From an uncultured Oscillospiraceae bacterium (GTDB lineage: Bacteria; Bacillota; Clostridia; Oscillospirales; Oscillospiraceae), in NCBI GenBank assembly GCA_934589705.1, contig CAKTOH010000003.1, positions 1 to 64,000 on the forward strand: a DNA stretch of 64,000 bases, in the 5' to 3' direction. How positions within the stretch are numbered: position 1 is the first letter of the stretch; every line of letters begins with the position of its first letter. Position numbers and translations under genes: made by a program. The notes beneath the pieces are model-generated. The model was not told the DNA's origin and did no database searches. It was given only the letters and a program-made list of their open reading frames with translations. Below are positions 53,768-63,518 of the stretch, one piece after another.

Positions 53768-53990
53768 AACATAAAGGCTCCCCTTGCTGATCAAGGGTGG
53801 TGCTCCGCGCAGCGAATTAGAATATTGATGATTGCCGGTGGCAATCATACCATAATTCATGCTGTCATGGCCGTCTCACGCAAGGCCATGACTGAGGGGG
53901 ATCAGAATTTGCCGGTTTTGACAATCCCTCAGTCTCGCACTTGCGGGGGACGTGCGAGCCAGCTCCCTTTACACAAGGGAGCCATTTCTC
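53768..53990. repeat. Composite palindromic repeat (modules shared with 18.3 and 27.4 kb)
   Basis: The sequence holds GGCTCCCCTTGCTGATCAAGG, GTGCTCCGCGCAGCGAATTA, ATGATTGCCGGTGGCAATCAT, GGCCATGACTGAGGG and CAGCTCCCTTTACACAAGGGAG. The modules occur in the same order as in 27.4-27.6 kb but without the outer ATGTCATTGCGA arms. No gene is present between 53564 and 53988. Confidence 0.75.
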
Positions 53991-54657
53991 AGGGCACGAA
54001 GACCCGGGTCATTTCCACGGCCCGGCCGTTCTCCAATCGGACGGTGGTGTTCTGGGGATAGAAGCCATAGTCAATTCCGTTGTCCGGGGCGAGGAAATCG
54101 CCGGAAACATAGACCTTGGGCTCCTTGTCGGGCTGAGACATATCGGTGTAGACAAGACTTTCGTCCACGGGCACGGTGATAGTGCCAAGCTCCCGGTAGT
54201 CTTTGGAGTCATTCTCCAGCAGCCGGTGATAGGTGTCGTCGTCGTTGGTGGTCAGACTGTAGCCGTCGCCGCTCAGACCGCCGTTGATGTCCACGGTGCC
54301 GTAAGCATCCTCGCTCAGTTCCTTCACCACCACCTTTTCCGCGTCAATGGAAATGGTGTCACCCACCCGCAGGGCGGCAATATCCGCCGCGCCGTAGCGG
54401 TCATAGTCGTATACGGTGAGCTTCATCCGCATTACACCGGTATCGTCCAGATAGACATCCCCCTCTGCCAGGGATACGGACAGGGTGCAGCTGCCCGGGT
54501 TTTCCAGGTCAAGGGTTTCGGGCAGGGGCTGGATCCAGTTAGTTTGCGCCACGGGCTTGGTGGCGGGTTCCGGCGCGGGCAGAGTCACGGGTTCGTCCTT
54601 TATGGTACAGCCTGCCAGCAGCAGGCACAAAATCAGGGTCAGATACCATTTTTTCAT
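53989..54657 (-). CDS. Lipoprotein of unknown function
   Basis: A 222-residue lipoprotein with signal LCLLLAGC and a Pro/Ala-rich linker. The body has KLTVYDYDRYGAADIAALRVGD and YVSGDFLAPDNGIDYGFYPQN, probably a beta-rich fold. No family recognised. It is divergent from pstS and has no operon partner. Confidence 0.75.
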   Translation of the reverse strand: MKKWYLTLILCLLLAGCTIKDEPVTLPAPEPATKPVAQTNWIQPLPETLDLENPGSCTLSVSLAEGDVYLDDTGVMRMKLTVYDYDRYGAADIAALRVGDTISIDAEKVVVKELSEDAYGTVDINGGLSGDGYSLTTNDDDTYHRLLENDSKDYRELGTITVPVDESLVYTDMSQPDKEPKVYVSGDFLAPDNGIDYGFYPQNTTVRLENGRAVEMTRVFVP

Positions 54658-54732
54658 ACATTTACCTCCTTAATTGGCTATACTATCATAGCATGAAATG
54701 CCCGGAATGACAAATTAAGTTTTCTTGAAGAT

Positions 54733-54772
54733 TTTTCAGAGGCTTTACAATTCCTGACTTTTGGATTTTACA
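54733..54772 (+). promoter_or_regulatory. Pho-box-like repeats upstream of pstS
   Basis: TTTTCA (54733), TTTACA (54744) and TTTACA (54767) lie at steps of 11 and 23 bases, a spacing consistent with PhoP repeats of which the third is weak. Confidence 0.55.
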
Positions 54773-54839
54773 AGGGAGGCGTAGGATATGCACCGTAGGA
54801 TGTAAGTCCCAAATGAAACAATAAGGAGAATAAAAGAAA

Positions 54840-55730
54840 ATGAAACGTATTATGAGTATTGCCCTGTGCCTGGTTCTGGCTCTGAGCCTGGCCGCCTGCG
54901 GTCAGACCGCCGCACCTGCCGCCACCACCGCTCCCGCGGCTTCCGCCGCCCCCGCCGCTGCGGAGGCTCCCGCAACCGCCGCTGCCGCAAAGCTCTCCGG
55001 TACCGTCGCCACCGACGGCTCCACCTCCATGGAGAAGGTCATCGGCGCTCTGGGCGAGGCCTTCATGGAGGCAAACCCCGACACCACCTTTACCTACAAC
55101 CCCACCGGTTCCGGCTCCGGCATCCAGGCTGTCCAGGAGGGCCGCTGCGACATCGGCCTGTCCTCCCGTGCTCTGAAGGATGCTGAGAAGGAAGCCGGCC
55201 TGACCGAAACCGTTCTGGCCTACGACGGCATCGCTATGATTGTTAACCCTGCCAACCCTGTGGAAGACCTGTCCCTGGAGCAGATTGCCGACATCTACAC
55301 CGGCAAGATCACCAACTGGTCCGAAGTCGGCGGCAATGACAGCCAGATCGTTCTCATCGGCCGGGAGGCCGGCTCCGGCACCCGGGGCGGCTTTGAGGAG
55401 ATCGTGGGCGTGGTTGACGCTTGCCAGTACCGTCAGGAGCTGAGCTCCACCGGTGACGTGATCACCACCGTTGCCCAGAATCCCGACGCCATCGGCTACG
55501 CCTCTCTGGCTGCCGTCAAGGATACCGTCAAGGCTCTGAAGGTGGCGGGCGTCACCCCCACCGAGGCAACCGTCAAGGACGGCACCTACACCATCCAGCG
55601 TCCCTTCGTCCTGGCTACTAAGACCGGCGAGAAGCTGAACGATGTGGCTCAGGCCTTCTTCGACTATGCTACCTCTGCCGAGGCAGGCGAGATCATCACC
55701 GCTGCCGGTGCGGTTCCCGCCAACGGCTGA
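54840..55730 (+). CDS. pstS: Phosphate-binding lipoprotein of the Pst system
   Basis: The 296-residue receptor binds phosphate outside the membrane. Signal ALSLAACGQ, an Ala-rich linker, then the phosphate-binding elements GSTSMEKVIGALGEAF, NPTGSGSGIQAV, GREAGSGTRGGFEEI and ATKTGEKLNDV. AAGGAG before the ATG. It is followed by a terminator, then a second promoter region with Pho boxes before pstC. Confidence 0.94.
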   Translation: MKRIMSIALCLVLALSLAACGQTAAPAATTAPAASAAPAAAEAPATAAAAKLSGTVATDGSTSMEKVIGALGEAFMEANPDTTFTYNPTGSGSGIQAVQEGRCDIGLSSRALKDAEKEAGLTETVLAYDGIAMIVNPANPVEDLSLEQIADIYTGKITNWSEVGGNDSQIVLIGREAGSGTRGGFEEIVGVVDACQYRQELSSTGDVITTVAQNPDAIGYASLAAVKDTVKALKVAGVTPTEATVKDGTYTIQRPFVLATKTGEKLNDVAQAFFDYATSAEAGEIITAAGAVPANG

Positions 55731-55743
55731 TATGGATGGAAGA

Positions 55744-55772
55744 CACCCCCTCGCCCGAGGGGGTGCCTTTCT
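55744..55772 (+). terminator. Partial terminator between pstS and pstC
   Basis: CACCCCCTCG and CGAGGGGGTG pair around CC and are followed by CCTTTCTG. It may keep pstS expression above that of the membrane subunits. Confidence 0.75.
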
Positions 55773-55796
55773 GCGTTTGCAGGCATTTTTCAGATA

Positions 55797-56109
55797 GCGT
55801 ATGTCATTGCGCAATTCTTGGATAGAACGTGTCGTTGCGAAGAAGCCAGACTGGAGTGACCCTTTCCAAGGATTCCCTCCGGTCACAATCCGCGTCCCAA
55901 AGCCTTCCCCCGCGGGGAAGGTGGCACGGCACAGCCGTGACGGATGAGGGCCACTTGCCTCTCCCTATGGGAGAGGTGCCCGGTCGGGGCGGAGAGGGCT
56001 TATTTTACCCTCTCAGTCGGCTTCGCCGCCAGCTCCCCCAGAGAGGGAGCCAAGGGAGAACGGATTGCCACACCAGTCTGCGGACTGGTTCGCAATGACA
56101 TGCGTTATA
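55797..56109. repeat. Composite palindromic repeat between pstS and pstC
   Basis: The right end GACTGGTTCGCAATGACATG matches the right end of the 27.3 kb element. Inside are GGTGGCACGGCACAGCCGTG, CTCTCCCTATGGGAGAGGTG and CAGCTCCCCCAGAGAGGGAG, a set of nested hairpins. No gene is present from 55731 to 56225. Confidence 0.75.
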
Positions 56110-56148
56110 GGATGGTTCTCGGAGAAACCAGGGCAACTTGACGCAAAC

Positions 56149-56190
56149 TTTACAATCGGCTGATTTCTCACTTTACATTTCAAACCTACA
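56149..56190 (+). promoter_or_regulatory. Pho-box-like repeats upstream of pstC
   Basis: TTTACA (56149), TTTACA (56172) and CCTACA (56185) with 23- and 13-base spacing. It points to a separate promoter for pstCAB-phoU. Confidence 0.5.
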
Positions 56191-56225
56191 ATGAAACCGT
56201 AAAAAGTATAGGAAAGGAACAGTCT

Positions 56226-57095
56226 ATGAAAGTCAAAAACAATCTGCTGGAAACAGTGGTTCACGGTATTTTCCTGCTGCTGGGTCTGGTGACGGTGGCC
56301 TGTGTGCTGCTGATTACCGGCTATCTGGTTATCTCCGGTATTCCGGCCATCCGGGAAATCGGTCTTACGGACTTCCTCTTTGGAACCACCTGGGCCTCCA
56401 CGGCGGCAGAACCCAAATTCGGTATTCTCCCCTTTATCCTGACCAGCGTCTACGGCACTGCCGGGGCAATTCTCCTGGGCGTGCCTGTGGGCTTCCTCAC
56501 CGCCATGTACCTGGCGAAAATGGCACCTGCTTCAATCCGGGAATGGATGGGTCAGGCGGTTTCCATGCTGGCGGGTATCCCCTCTGTGGTCTACGGCCTG
56601 GTGGGCATGATGGTGCTGGTGCCCGGAATCCGGAACCTCTTCCATATCCCGGACGGAGCCAGCCTGCTTGCCGCCATCATTGTCCTGTCCATTATGATCC
56701 TGCCCTCCATCATTAAAATGTCCGTCACCGCGCTGGAGGCGGTACCCAAGGAATATGAGGACGCTTCTCTGGCACTGGGTGCCACGCCGGAGGAGACCTG
56801 GTTCCGGGTGTCCGCTCCCGCCGCCAAAAGCGGCATTGCCGCGGCGGTGGTGCTGGGCGTGGGACGAGCCATCGGCGAGGCCATGGCGGTCATGATGGTG
56901 GCAGGAAACGCCGCCAACATGCCGGGGCTTTTCCAGTCCGTCCGGTTTCTGACCACCGCGGTGGCTTCGGAAATGTCCTACTCCAGCGGCCTTCAGCGTC
57001 AGGCCCTGTTCTCCATCGCCCTGGTGCTGTTCCTGTTCATCATGCTCATCAACGCGATTCTGAACTTCTTCCTGAAGGGAGGCAAAAAGGAATGA
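56226..57095 (+). CDS. pstC: Phosphate ABC transporter permease PstC
   Basis: A 289-residue membrane subunit with six helices. The family sequences FLFGTTWASTAAEPKFGILPFI, AGIPSVVYGLVG and the EAA-type loop EDASLALGATPEETWFRVSAPAA are present. Its stop overlaps the pstA start by four bases. Confidence 0.95.
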   Translation: MKVKNNLLETVVHGIFLLLGLVTVACVLLITGYLVISGIPAIREIGLTDFLFGTTWASTAAEPKFGILPFILTSVYGTAGAILLGVPVGFLTAMYLAKMAPASIREWMGQAVSMLAGIPSVVYGLVGMMVLVPGIRNLFHIPDGASLLAAIIVLSIMILPSIIKMSVTALEAVPKEYEDASLALGATPEETWFRVSAPAAKSGIAAAVVLGVGRAIGEAMAVMMVAGNAANMPGLFQSVRFLTTAVASEMSYSSGLQRQALFSIALVLFLFIMLINAILNFFLKGGKKE

Positions 57096-57949
57096 AAAAT
57101 GAGAAAATGCCCCCTTCCCGTCAGGGTTATGTGTGGCTTGTCCGCATCGGCATGTGGGTGGCAACCGGACTGACCGCACTGCTGACCCTTTGCATTGTGG
57201 GCTATGTGCTCCTGAAGGGCGTTCCCAACCTGAGCTGGGAGTTCGTCAGCACCAAGCCCAGCTATTTAAGCGAAAAAATCGGCATCCTGCCGGATATCCT
57301 GAACACCCTTTACATTGTCATCGCCAGCCTTGCCGTTGTCCTGCCTCTGGGCGTGGGCGCGGCGGTCTACCTGACGGAGTATGCCTCCAATCGGAAATTG
57401 GTAGGCGTTATTGAGTACGCCGCCGAGGCTCTCAGCGGCATTCCCTCCATCATCTATGGACTGGTGGGTATGCTGATGTTTTCCAACACCCTGGGCACCA
57501 GCCTGCTGGCAGGGGCGCTGACCCTGGTGATTATGAATCTGCCTACCATCCTGCGCAACACCCAGGAGAGTCTGAAGACCGTTCCCCAGTCCTATCGGGA
57601 GGGAGCCTTCGGCCTGGGCGCGGGCAAATGGCGGGTGGTGCGCACGGTGGTGCTGCCCAGCTGCGTGGACGGTGTGATCACCGGCTGCATCCTGTCCGTT
57701 GGCCGGATTCTGGGTGAGTCCGCCGCCCTGCTTTTCACCGCCGGCTTTGCCCATGCCCTGAACGGTTTTGCCAAGGGACTGCACAGCGCGGGCGCAACCC
57801 TGACCGTTGCCCTGTATGTCTACGCCAAGGAGCAGGGCGAGTTCGGCGTGGCCTTTGGCATTGCCGCCATCCTCATGGTGCTGGCTTTTGCCATCAATCT
57901 GGCTGCCAGCGCGGTTACGAAACATTATCGAAAGAAGAACGCAGTATAA
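57092..57949 (+). CDS. pstA: Phosphate ABC transporter permease PstA
   Basis: A 285-residue partner of PstC with [49 protein letters not shown] and the preceding periplasmic loop. The pair forms the phosphate channel. pstB follows 17 bases later. Confidence 0.95.
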   Translation: MKNEKMPPSRQGYVWLVRIGMWVATGLTALLTLCIVGYVLLKGVPNLSWEFVSTKPSYLSEKIGILPDILNTLYIVIASLAVVLPLGVGAAVYLTEYASNRKLVGVIEYAAEALSGIPSIIYGLVGMLMFSNTLGTSLLAGALTLVIMNLPTILRNTQESLKTVPQSYREGAFGLGAGKWRVVRTVVLPSCVDGVITGCILSVGRILGESAALLFTAGFAHALNGFAKGLHSAGATLTVALYVYAKEQGEFGVAFGIAAILMVLAFAINLAASAVTKHYRKKNAV

Positions 57950-57966
57950 AGTATAAGGAGAGAGTT

Positions 57967-58719
<753 letters not shown>

Positions 58720-58731
58720 GGAGGAGATACT

Positions 58732-59379
58732 ATGCGGGATGTATACCAGGAGCAGCTGTGGAATCTGAATCAGGAGCTGATTCAGATGGGCGCGGCCTGC
58801 GAAGAAATCATCGATCTGGCATCCAAGGCACTTACGGACTACAGCCAGGCCCTGGAGGAGGAAACCGCCCACGTGGGAGCCACCATCGATGAAAGCGAGC
58901 GCACCATTGAGACCATCTGCCTGAAGCTGCTGCTGCGCCAGCAGCCTGTGGCGGGAGATCTGCGGCAGATCAGCGCGGCCATGAAGATGATCACCGACAT
59001 GGAGCGCATCGGCGATCAGGCCGAGGACATTGTGGACTTGATTCCCAAGATGCGGCGTGCCCCGGAGGAGCACAGCTCCCAGATCGAGGAAATGGCAAAG
59101 GCCGCCAAGTACATGGTGAACCAGGCGGTGGATGCTTATGTCCGCCAGGATCTGAGCCTTGCCAAGCAGGTCATGGAGTATGACGACGTGGTGGACAGTT
59201 TCTTCAATCAGATCAAGACTGACATTCTGACACTCATTGCCCAGAAGCCCACGGAAGGGGAGTACGCCCTGGATCTTCTGATGATCGCCAAGTATTTTGA
59301 GCGGATCGGCGACCACTGCACCAACATAGCCGAGTGGGTGGAGTTCTCCGTCACCGGCATCCACCGCAGCTGCCAATAA
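58732..59379 (+). CDS. phoU: Phosphate transport regulator PhoU
   Basis: A 215-residue protein made of two repeated three-helix bundles, each with a metal-binding region (MKMITDMERIGDQAEDIVDL and MIAKYFERIGDHCTNIAEWV). It damps Pst activity and signals phosphate state. It closes the pst operon 12 bases after pstB. Confidence 0.95.
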   Translation: MRDVYQEQLWNLNQELIQMGAACEEIIDLASKALTDYSQALEEETAHVGATIDESERTIETICLKLLLRQQPVAGDLRQISAAMKMITDMERIGDQAEDIVDLIPKMRRAPEEHSSQIEEMAKAAKYMVNQAVDAYVRQDLSLAKQVMEYDDVVDSFFNQIKTDILTLIAQKPTEGEYALDLLMIAKYFERIGDHCTNIAEWVEFSVTGIHRSCQ

Positions 59380-59484
59380 GCCGGGTCGGCAGAGCCGACA
59401 GCCAATGCGTGCCAGGCTGGTGTGTCATCGAAAGACCGTTGGGTACAGGCTCGGTATCGGCACATTGTTCTGAGCGGAAGGAAA

Positions 59485-59607
59485 AGAAATATGTCATTGC
59501 GAACCAGTGCCGCAACACTGGTGTGGCCCTTTCCAAGGATTCCCTCCGGTCACAATCCGTCTCCTTATAAGCACCCTATCGGCATAACCGCCGGTGGGGT
59601 GCTTTCC
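59485..59607. repeat. Short copy of the ATGTCATTGCGA repeat and a terminator after phoU
   Basis: ATGTCATTGCGAACCAGTGC is followed by ACTGGTGTGGCCC and CCTTTCCAAGGATTCCCTCC, sharing the last tract with the 55.8 kb repeat. AAGCACCC and GGGGTGCTT form a hairpin at 59569-59607 followed by TCCTCTTTT. The stretch 59380-59693 holds no gene. Confidence 0.65.
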
Positions 59608-59623
59608 TCTTTTCAAAATGGGG

Positions 59624-59669
59624 CTTCGTAAAAATTATCGTTGATTTTTACGAAGAATTCGGCTATAAT
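59624..59669 (+). promoter_or_regulatory. Promoter and palindromic operator of the orphan antitoxin gene
   Basis: CTTCGTAAAAAT (59624-59635) and ATTTTTACGAAG (59644-59655) are exact inverted repeats eight bases apart. They overlap the -35 TTGATT (59641-59646); TATAAT follows at 59664-59669 after 17 bases. This is the arrangement of a self-repressed antitoxin operon. Confidence 0.75.
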
Positions 59670-59693
59670 ACCATTATGAAAGGAGTGGTCGAT

Positions 59694-59960
59694 ATGCCGA
59701 ATATCAAGCCGGTATCGGATTTGCGCAACTATGGCGAGGTGCTGCGGGATGTGGCCGTGGGACAGCCTGTGTTCCTGACGAAAAACGGCCATGGCCGGTA
59801 CGCGGTTCTGGATATGGAGGAATACCGCCAATATGAAGTTCTTCTGGCCAAGGAGAAGCTGTTGAAGGAGCTGGAAATGGGCCGCCGCAGCGGGGAAAAT
59901 GGCAATTGGCTGGCGGCGGAGGATGTTTTCCGGGAGCTTGAGGGAAACAAGAAACCCTGA
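59694..59960 (+). CDS. Orphan Phd/YefM-family antitoxin
   Basis: An 88-residue DNA-binding antitoxin with PNIKPVSDLRNYGEVLRDV, then PVFLTKNGHGRYAVLDMEEYRQYE, the full Phd/YefM N-terminal domain, and a C-terminal helix that would wrap a RelE/ParE or Doc toxin. The ATG at 59694 follows AAAGGAGTGG by seven bases. No toxin gene follows: the next gene is the convergent SstT. The conserved operator argues that the protein is still expressed. Confidence 0.85.
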   Translation: MPNIKPVSDLRNYGEVLRDVAVGQPVFLTKNGHGRYAVLDMEEYRQYEVLLAKEKLLKELEMGRRSGENGNWLAAEDVFRELEGNKKP

Positions 59961-59970
59961 TAAATAAAAA

Positions 59971-60000
59971 AATCCCCCGGACTTTCGTCCGGGGGATTCC
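59971..60000. terminator. Bidirectional terminator between antitoxin and SstT genes
   Basis: AATCCCCCGGAC and GTCCGGGGGATT pair around TTTC. T-rich tracts stand on both sides. Confidence 0.8.
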
Positions 60001-60012
60001 TCATAAATAAGC

Positions 60013-61266
60013 TTATTTCTTCTTCCGCAGGAACTCGGGCAGGGGCTTGCCTTCCTTACGCCACTGGTAGAACTCGGCGGTGGCGGCAAATTCCACGTCG
60101 CCGGCGGAGTTCAGAGCGGTTTCCACAGAGTCCTGCACCACGCCGATGATGAAGCCCACGCCTACCATCTGCATACCGATGTCATTGGGAATGCCAAACA
60201 GGGAGCAGGCCATGGGAATCAGCAGCAGGGAGCCGCCGGCTACGCCGGAAGCGCCGCAGGCGCCCAGGGCGCTCATGAAGGCCAGTACAATGGCGGCGGT
60301 GAAGGAGACGGAAATGCCCAGGGTATTGGCGGCGGCCAGAGCCATGACGGTGATGGTCACGGCGGCACCGTCCATGTTGATGGTGGCACCCAGAGGGATG
60401 GACACGGAGTACATATCCCGATCCATGCCCAGCTTCTCGCACAGAGCCATATTCACGGGAATGTTGGCGGCGGAGGAGCGGGTGAAGAAGGCCGTCAGGC
60501 CGGACTCTTTCAGACACCGCAGCACCAGGGGATAGGGGTTGCACCGCAGATAGGCGAAGATGATCAGGGGATTGACCACCAGCGCCATCAGCAGCATGGT
60601 ACCCACCAGGAGCACCAGCAGCTTGCCGTACTGGGTGAAGATGGCCATGCCGTTGCCCACCACGTTGGCGTACACCAGACCCATAATGCCGAAGGGAGCC
60701 AGATTGATGACCCAGCGGACGATCTGGGAAACGGTGTCGGCAATGTCCGCCATAAACTGCTTGGTGGTTTCCGAGCCGATGCCCTTCATAGCCAGGCCGA
60801 ACAGGCAGGCCCAGAAGAGAATGCCGATGTAGTTGCCGTTCATGATGGCGGCCACAGGGTTGGCCACAAAGTTGGTCAGCAGGGTGTTCAGCACCTCGCC
60901 CAGACCCTGGGGAATCACATCGGACTGGGCCGCCTCCACCAGGTCAACGGTGACGGGGAACAGGAAGCTGGTGATGACCGCCAGTACCGCCGCGATGAAG
61001 GTGGTCAGCAGGTACAGCCAGATGACGGTGGCGAACCGGCGATCCAGCTTGGCGCTGGACTGAGCCAGGGCGGAAGATACGATGACAAAGACCAGCACCG
61101 GGGCGACACCCTTCAGAGCCCCAACGAACAGGCTGCCGAAGATGCCGATCCAGCCGGCATCGGGAACCAAGAGCGCAAGCACCGTGCCCAGTGCCAGACC
61201 AATGAGGATCCGGACAATCAGGCTGGTATCGTTGTACTTCTTGGCAAAATTGCGGATAAATTGCAT
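60013..61266 (-). CDS. sstT: Sodium:serine/threonine symporter (SstT-like)
   Basis: A 417-residue transporter of the dicarboxylate/amino-acid:cation symporter family. SstT-like features are LIVRILIGLALGTVLAL, TRSSAANIPVNMALCEKLG, SVSIPLGATINMDGAAVTITVMALAAANTLG and the C-terminal GASGVAGGSLLLIPMACSLFGI. It probably imports serine or threonine with sodium. The name rests on close motif agreement with SstT. Confidence 0.88.
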   Translation of the reverse strand: MQFIRNFAKKYNDTSLIVRILIGLALGTVLALLVPDAGWIGIFGSLFVGALKGVAPVLVFVIVSSALAQSSAKLDRRFATVIWLYLLTTFIAAVLAVITSFLFPVTVDLVEAAQSDVIPQGLGEVLNTLLTNFVANPVAAIMNGNYIGILFWACLFGLAMKGIGSETTKQFMADIADTVSQIVRWVINLAPFGIMGLVYANVVGNGMAIFTQYGKLLVLLVGTMLLMALVVNPLIIFAYLRCNPYPLVLRCLKESGLTAFFTRSSAANIPVNMALCEKLGMDRDMYSVSIPLGATINMDGAAVTITVMALAAANTLGISVSFTAAIVLAFMSALGACGASGVAGGSLLLIPMACSLFGIPNDIGMQMVGVGFIIGVVQDSVETALNSAGDVEFAATAEFYQWRKEGKPLPEFLRKKK

Positions 61267-61446
61267 GAAAAAACTCCTTCCTATCTCTTACGGGGAATTT
61301 TGCTGCCGTAAACCTTTTGATTATAACATAGAAATGGCGAATGTACAGAAAAATTTTCCTTCATGGGGAATCCATGAAGGAAAATGGAAATATTTCGTGG
61401 GGCGGGGAGAACCGTTATTATTCAATAAAGGGCCCCAGATTCATTC

Positions 61447-61616
61447 TGATACTATTTCCTGATTAAAATCTTAATTTTAATCAGGAAGGCATCGCCTGAA
61501 GGCGCTGCCTGTTTTGTGATTTATAAGGAAAGAAATCACAAAACAAGTCTCATATGAACTCCATGCCCTTCAGGCAATTAAAATCTTTTTTAAAGATTTT
61601 AATTGGAGTTCAGTAT
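61447..61616 (+). repeat. 170-bp palindromic repeat, family A, copy 5
   Basis: A full-length copy lies in the 343-base gap between SstT and the HD-domain gene. Its last bases, read on the minus strand as CATACTGAAC, provide the stop codon of the HD gene. The rest of the gap is the leader of SstT. Confidence 0.92.
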
Positions 61617-62101
61617 GACACATCCGGGCAGAACATGGTGTCCAGCAGACGGATGCCGGTTTCCGTGCGGAAAAACTGCTTCCGGGCGCTGGTAATGGCA
61701 GCCTTGGTGTAGTGGCTTTCCCCGGCGTTGACCAGGAAATCCGCCTCCAGCAAAATCCGGTAGTCCGGGCCGTCCACGTTCGTGCAGGTGTGGTGGTGGG
61801 CAACCAGCCAGGAGATTCGGCTGATGTTCACATCGGCCCCGGCGAAAAACGCCTCTACCAGGGGAGGGCTCTCCTGCTCCTGGTGACGGCCATTGGTGTT
61901 GCCGTATTTTTCCCGGCAAAGGGGGCAGGCAATGTCGTGGACGACGGCTGCCAGCTCCAGAGTATTCCGGGTTTCGGCGTCCAGCCCCTCCTGCTCGGCG
62001 ATGGTTTTGGCCAGGGCCCAGACCTTGAGGAAGTGGTCAATATCGTGCAGATTCCCCTGGGAAAAGACGATCATCTTTTCCATTGCCGCCGCGACGGTCA
62101 T
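61610..62101 (-). CDS. HD-domain phosphohydrolase ending inside a repeat
   Basis: A 163-residue HD-superfamily protein. The metal-binding residues are in AVVHDIACPLC with the HD pair, VAHHHTC and LLEADFLVN. It starts MTVAAAMEKM. The last residue Tyr and the TGA come from the family A repeat, so the natural C-terminus may have been longer. The substrate is unknown. Confidence 0.85.
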   Translation of the reverse strand: MTVAAAMEKMIVFSQGNLHDIDHFLKVWALAKTIAEQEGLDAETRNTLELAAVVHDIACPLCREKYGNTNGRHQEQESPPLVEAFFAGADVNISRISWLVAHHHTCTNVDGPDYRILLEADFLVNAGESHYTKAAITSARKQFFRTETGIRLLDTMFCPDVSY

Positions 62102-62188
62102 AGCGAACGCTCCTTTCGTTTCGCATACTTTGCTTTTCTGCTTTATGTGCGCTTGAATTGCGGGACATGCGCCCCGCTCCTGAGTATG

Positions 62189-62821
62189 TTACTTGTTCAA
62201 TGCCTGATTGACTTCTGCGATGTCGCTGTCGGAGAGCGGAATGTGGATTTCGGAATCCGCAAAAATCGGTTCGCCGTTATAGAATGTGTCCACAAAGCAT
62301 CCGCCTGCCGCAGCGATATAAATGGCCTGCTCTTTTTCGCTCTTTTCCATCCAGCTTTCATCCACGCTGTATCGGTCGTAGACCGTGCCGGTATCATAGT
62401 CGATCGCCATAGTAACGGAATCGTAAGCTATACCGTCCACAACACTAGCACATTTTGCTTTCACCATAAAGAAGTGCAGCGACAGTTGCTCACTGCCAAA
62501 ATCGTCCAATTTCAATTCAAAAGCGTAGGTCACGGCAAGGGGCGGAGCCTCCCGCGCGAATGTCTCTTCAAACGCTGCTTTTCTTGCCAAATACGCATCA
62601 CTTTGGAGATAGGAACTCAAATGCTCGATCAAAAAATCCTTGGCAGAGATTTCTTTTCCGTCAACAACAATATTGGCGGGCGCATCACTGCTTGCTACAG
62701 GGTTCTCGCCTTTCTTGCCGTCGCGGGTCGCAAGGCTCAGGCAAAGTGCCGCCGCCAAAAGCAAGTTCGTAACGCTCAGGCACAGTACCGCCGTCAAAAG
62801 CAGCGCAATCCATTTTTTCAT
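62189..62821 (-). CDS. Membrane-anchored protein of unknown function
   Basis: A 210-residue protein with an N-terminal hydrophobic signal (WIALLLTAVLCLSVTNLLLAAALCLSL) and a secreted domain with VDGKEISAKDFLIEHL and IDYDTGTVYDRYSVDESWMEKSEKE. There is no lipobox, so it is secreted or membrane-anchored. No family recognised. Nearby genes are mobile-element remains. Confidence 0.65.
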   Translation of the reverse strand: MKKWIALLLTAVLCLSVTNLLLAAALCLSLATRDGKKGENPVASSDAPANIVVDGKEISAKDFLIEHLSSYLQSDAYLARKAAFEETFAREAPPLAVTYAFELKLDDFGSEQLSLHFFMVKAKCASVVDGIAYDSVTMAIDYDTGTVYDRYSVDESWMEKSEKEQAIYIAAAGGCFVDTFYNGEPIFADSEIHIPLSDSDIAEVNQALNK

Positions 62822-63005
62822 AGTCTATCCTTCAACTTTCTGCAATAAATTTTCAACCGCGATAGGGATGTTTGCGGGAACGCCCTTCATTGGAACATAC
62901 TTTGACAGGGATATTTCCTTCGCCACAGCGGCATAAGTACCTGAGGAAACGCTGATTGCCGATATAACCGCTGCATTTTAATGATTCCCTCTGGGGTGAT
63001 TCCCG
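62822..63005 (-). other. Gene-free stretch with a possible protein fragment
   Basis: On the minus strand a start-less frame from a stop at about 62985 to a TAG near 62821 reads NAAVISAISVSSGTYAAVAK and ends IAVENLLQKVEG. It looks protein-like but no family was recognised and the origin is unclear. Confidence 0.25.
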
Positions 63006-63014
63006 ATGCGCCCA

Positions 63015-63212
63015 TTATTTCCGCCTGTGAGAGGGCTTATCCGCGACTTTCAAATGCTTGTCCGTGTCATCCAGACAGGTCTTGAAGGGGTACTGCTTGG
63101 CTCCGCCGCCGTCCTTGATAATGCGATTGATTTCTTCCAGCTTTGCCGCATAATTCCACGGCACGGTGACGGTTTTCTTGCCGGTATCGAGAAATCCATT
63201 CCTGCGCAACAA
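63015..63212 (-). CDS. Small hypothetical protein
   Basis: A 65-residue frame starting with TTG 63212 (LRRNGFLDTGKKTVTVPWNYAAKLEEINRII), behind a strong minus-strand promoter at 63254-63283. The start has no clear ribosome binding site, and a second frame (from 63255) also reads open here. No family recognised; may be element debris. Confidence 0.4.
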   Translation of the reverse strand: MLRRNGFLDTGKKTVTVPWNYAAKLEEINRIIKDGGGAKQYPFKTCLDDTDKHLKVADKPSHRRK

Positions 63213-63253
63213 AAAATGTGCAAAACACGCGCCACGCGCCGTTTACACATCCC

Positions 63254-63283
63254 ATTATATATAGATTATATATATATTGTCAA
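63254..63283 (-). promoter_or_regulatory. Strong promoter reading left from the element remains
   Basis: TTGACA (63278-63283) and TATAAT (63254-63259) on the minus strand with an 18-base AT-rich spacer (TATATATATAATCTATA-like). Confidence 0.65.
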
Positions 63284-63518
63284 GGATTTTCCGGGAATTT
63301 CCTGAAAAATGCGGGAAATTGTAACGTAAACGTACAAAAACAGCATATGCCGCGTAATTTCAACGTATTTTCCGCAATAATCAAGTGAAATGCAGCGGAA
63401 ACGGTGAAAATCAGCGCGTTTTCGTGTCCGGCTTGCCCATGCGTAACCGTATATCCCGCCACCCCTTTTTATCTTGCGTTCATTCGGCGTTCTTGCTTTA
63501 AAGAAAGGGAACGCAAAA

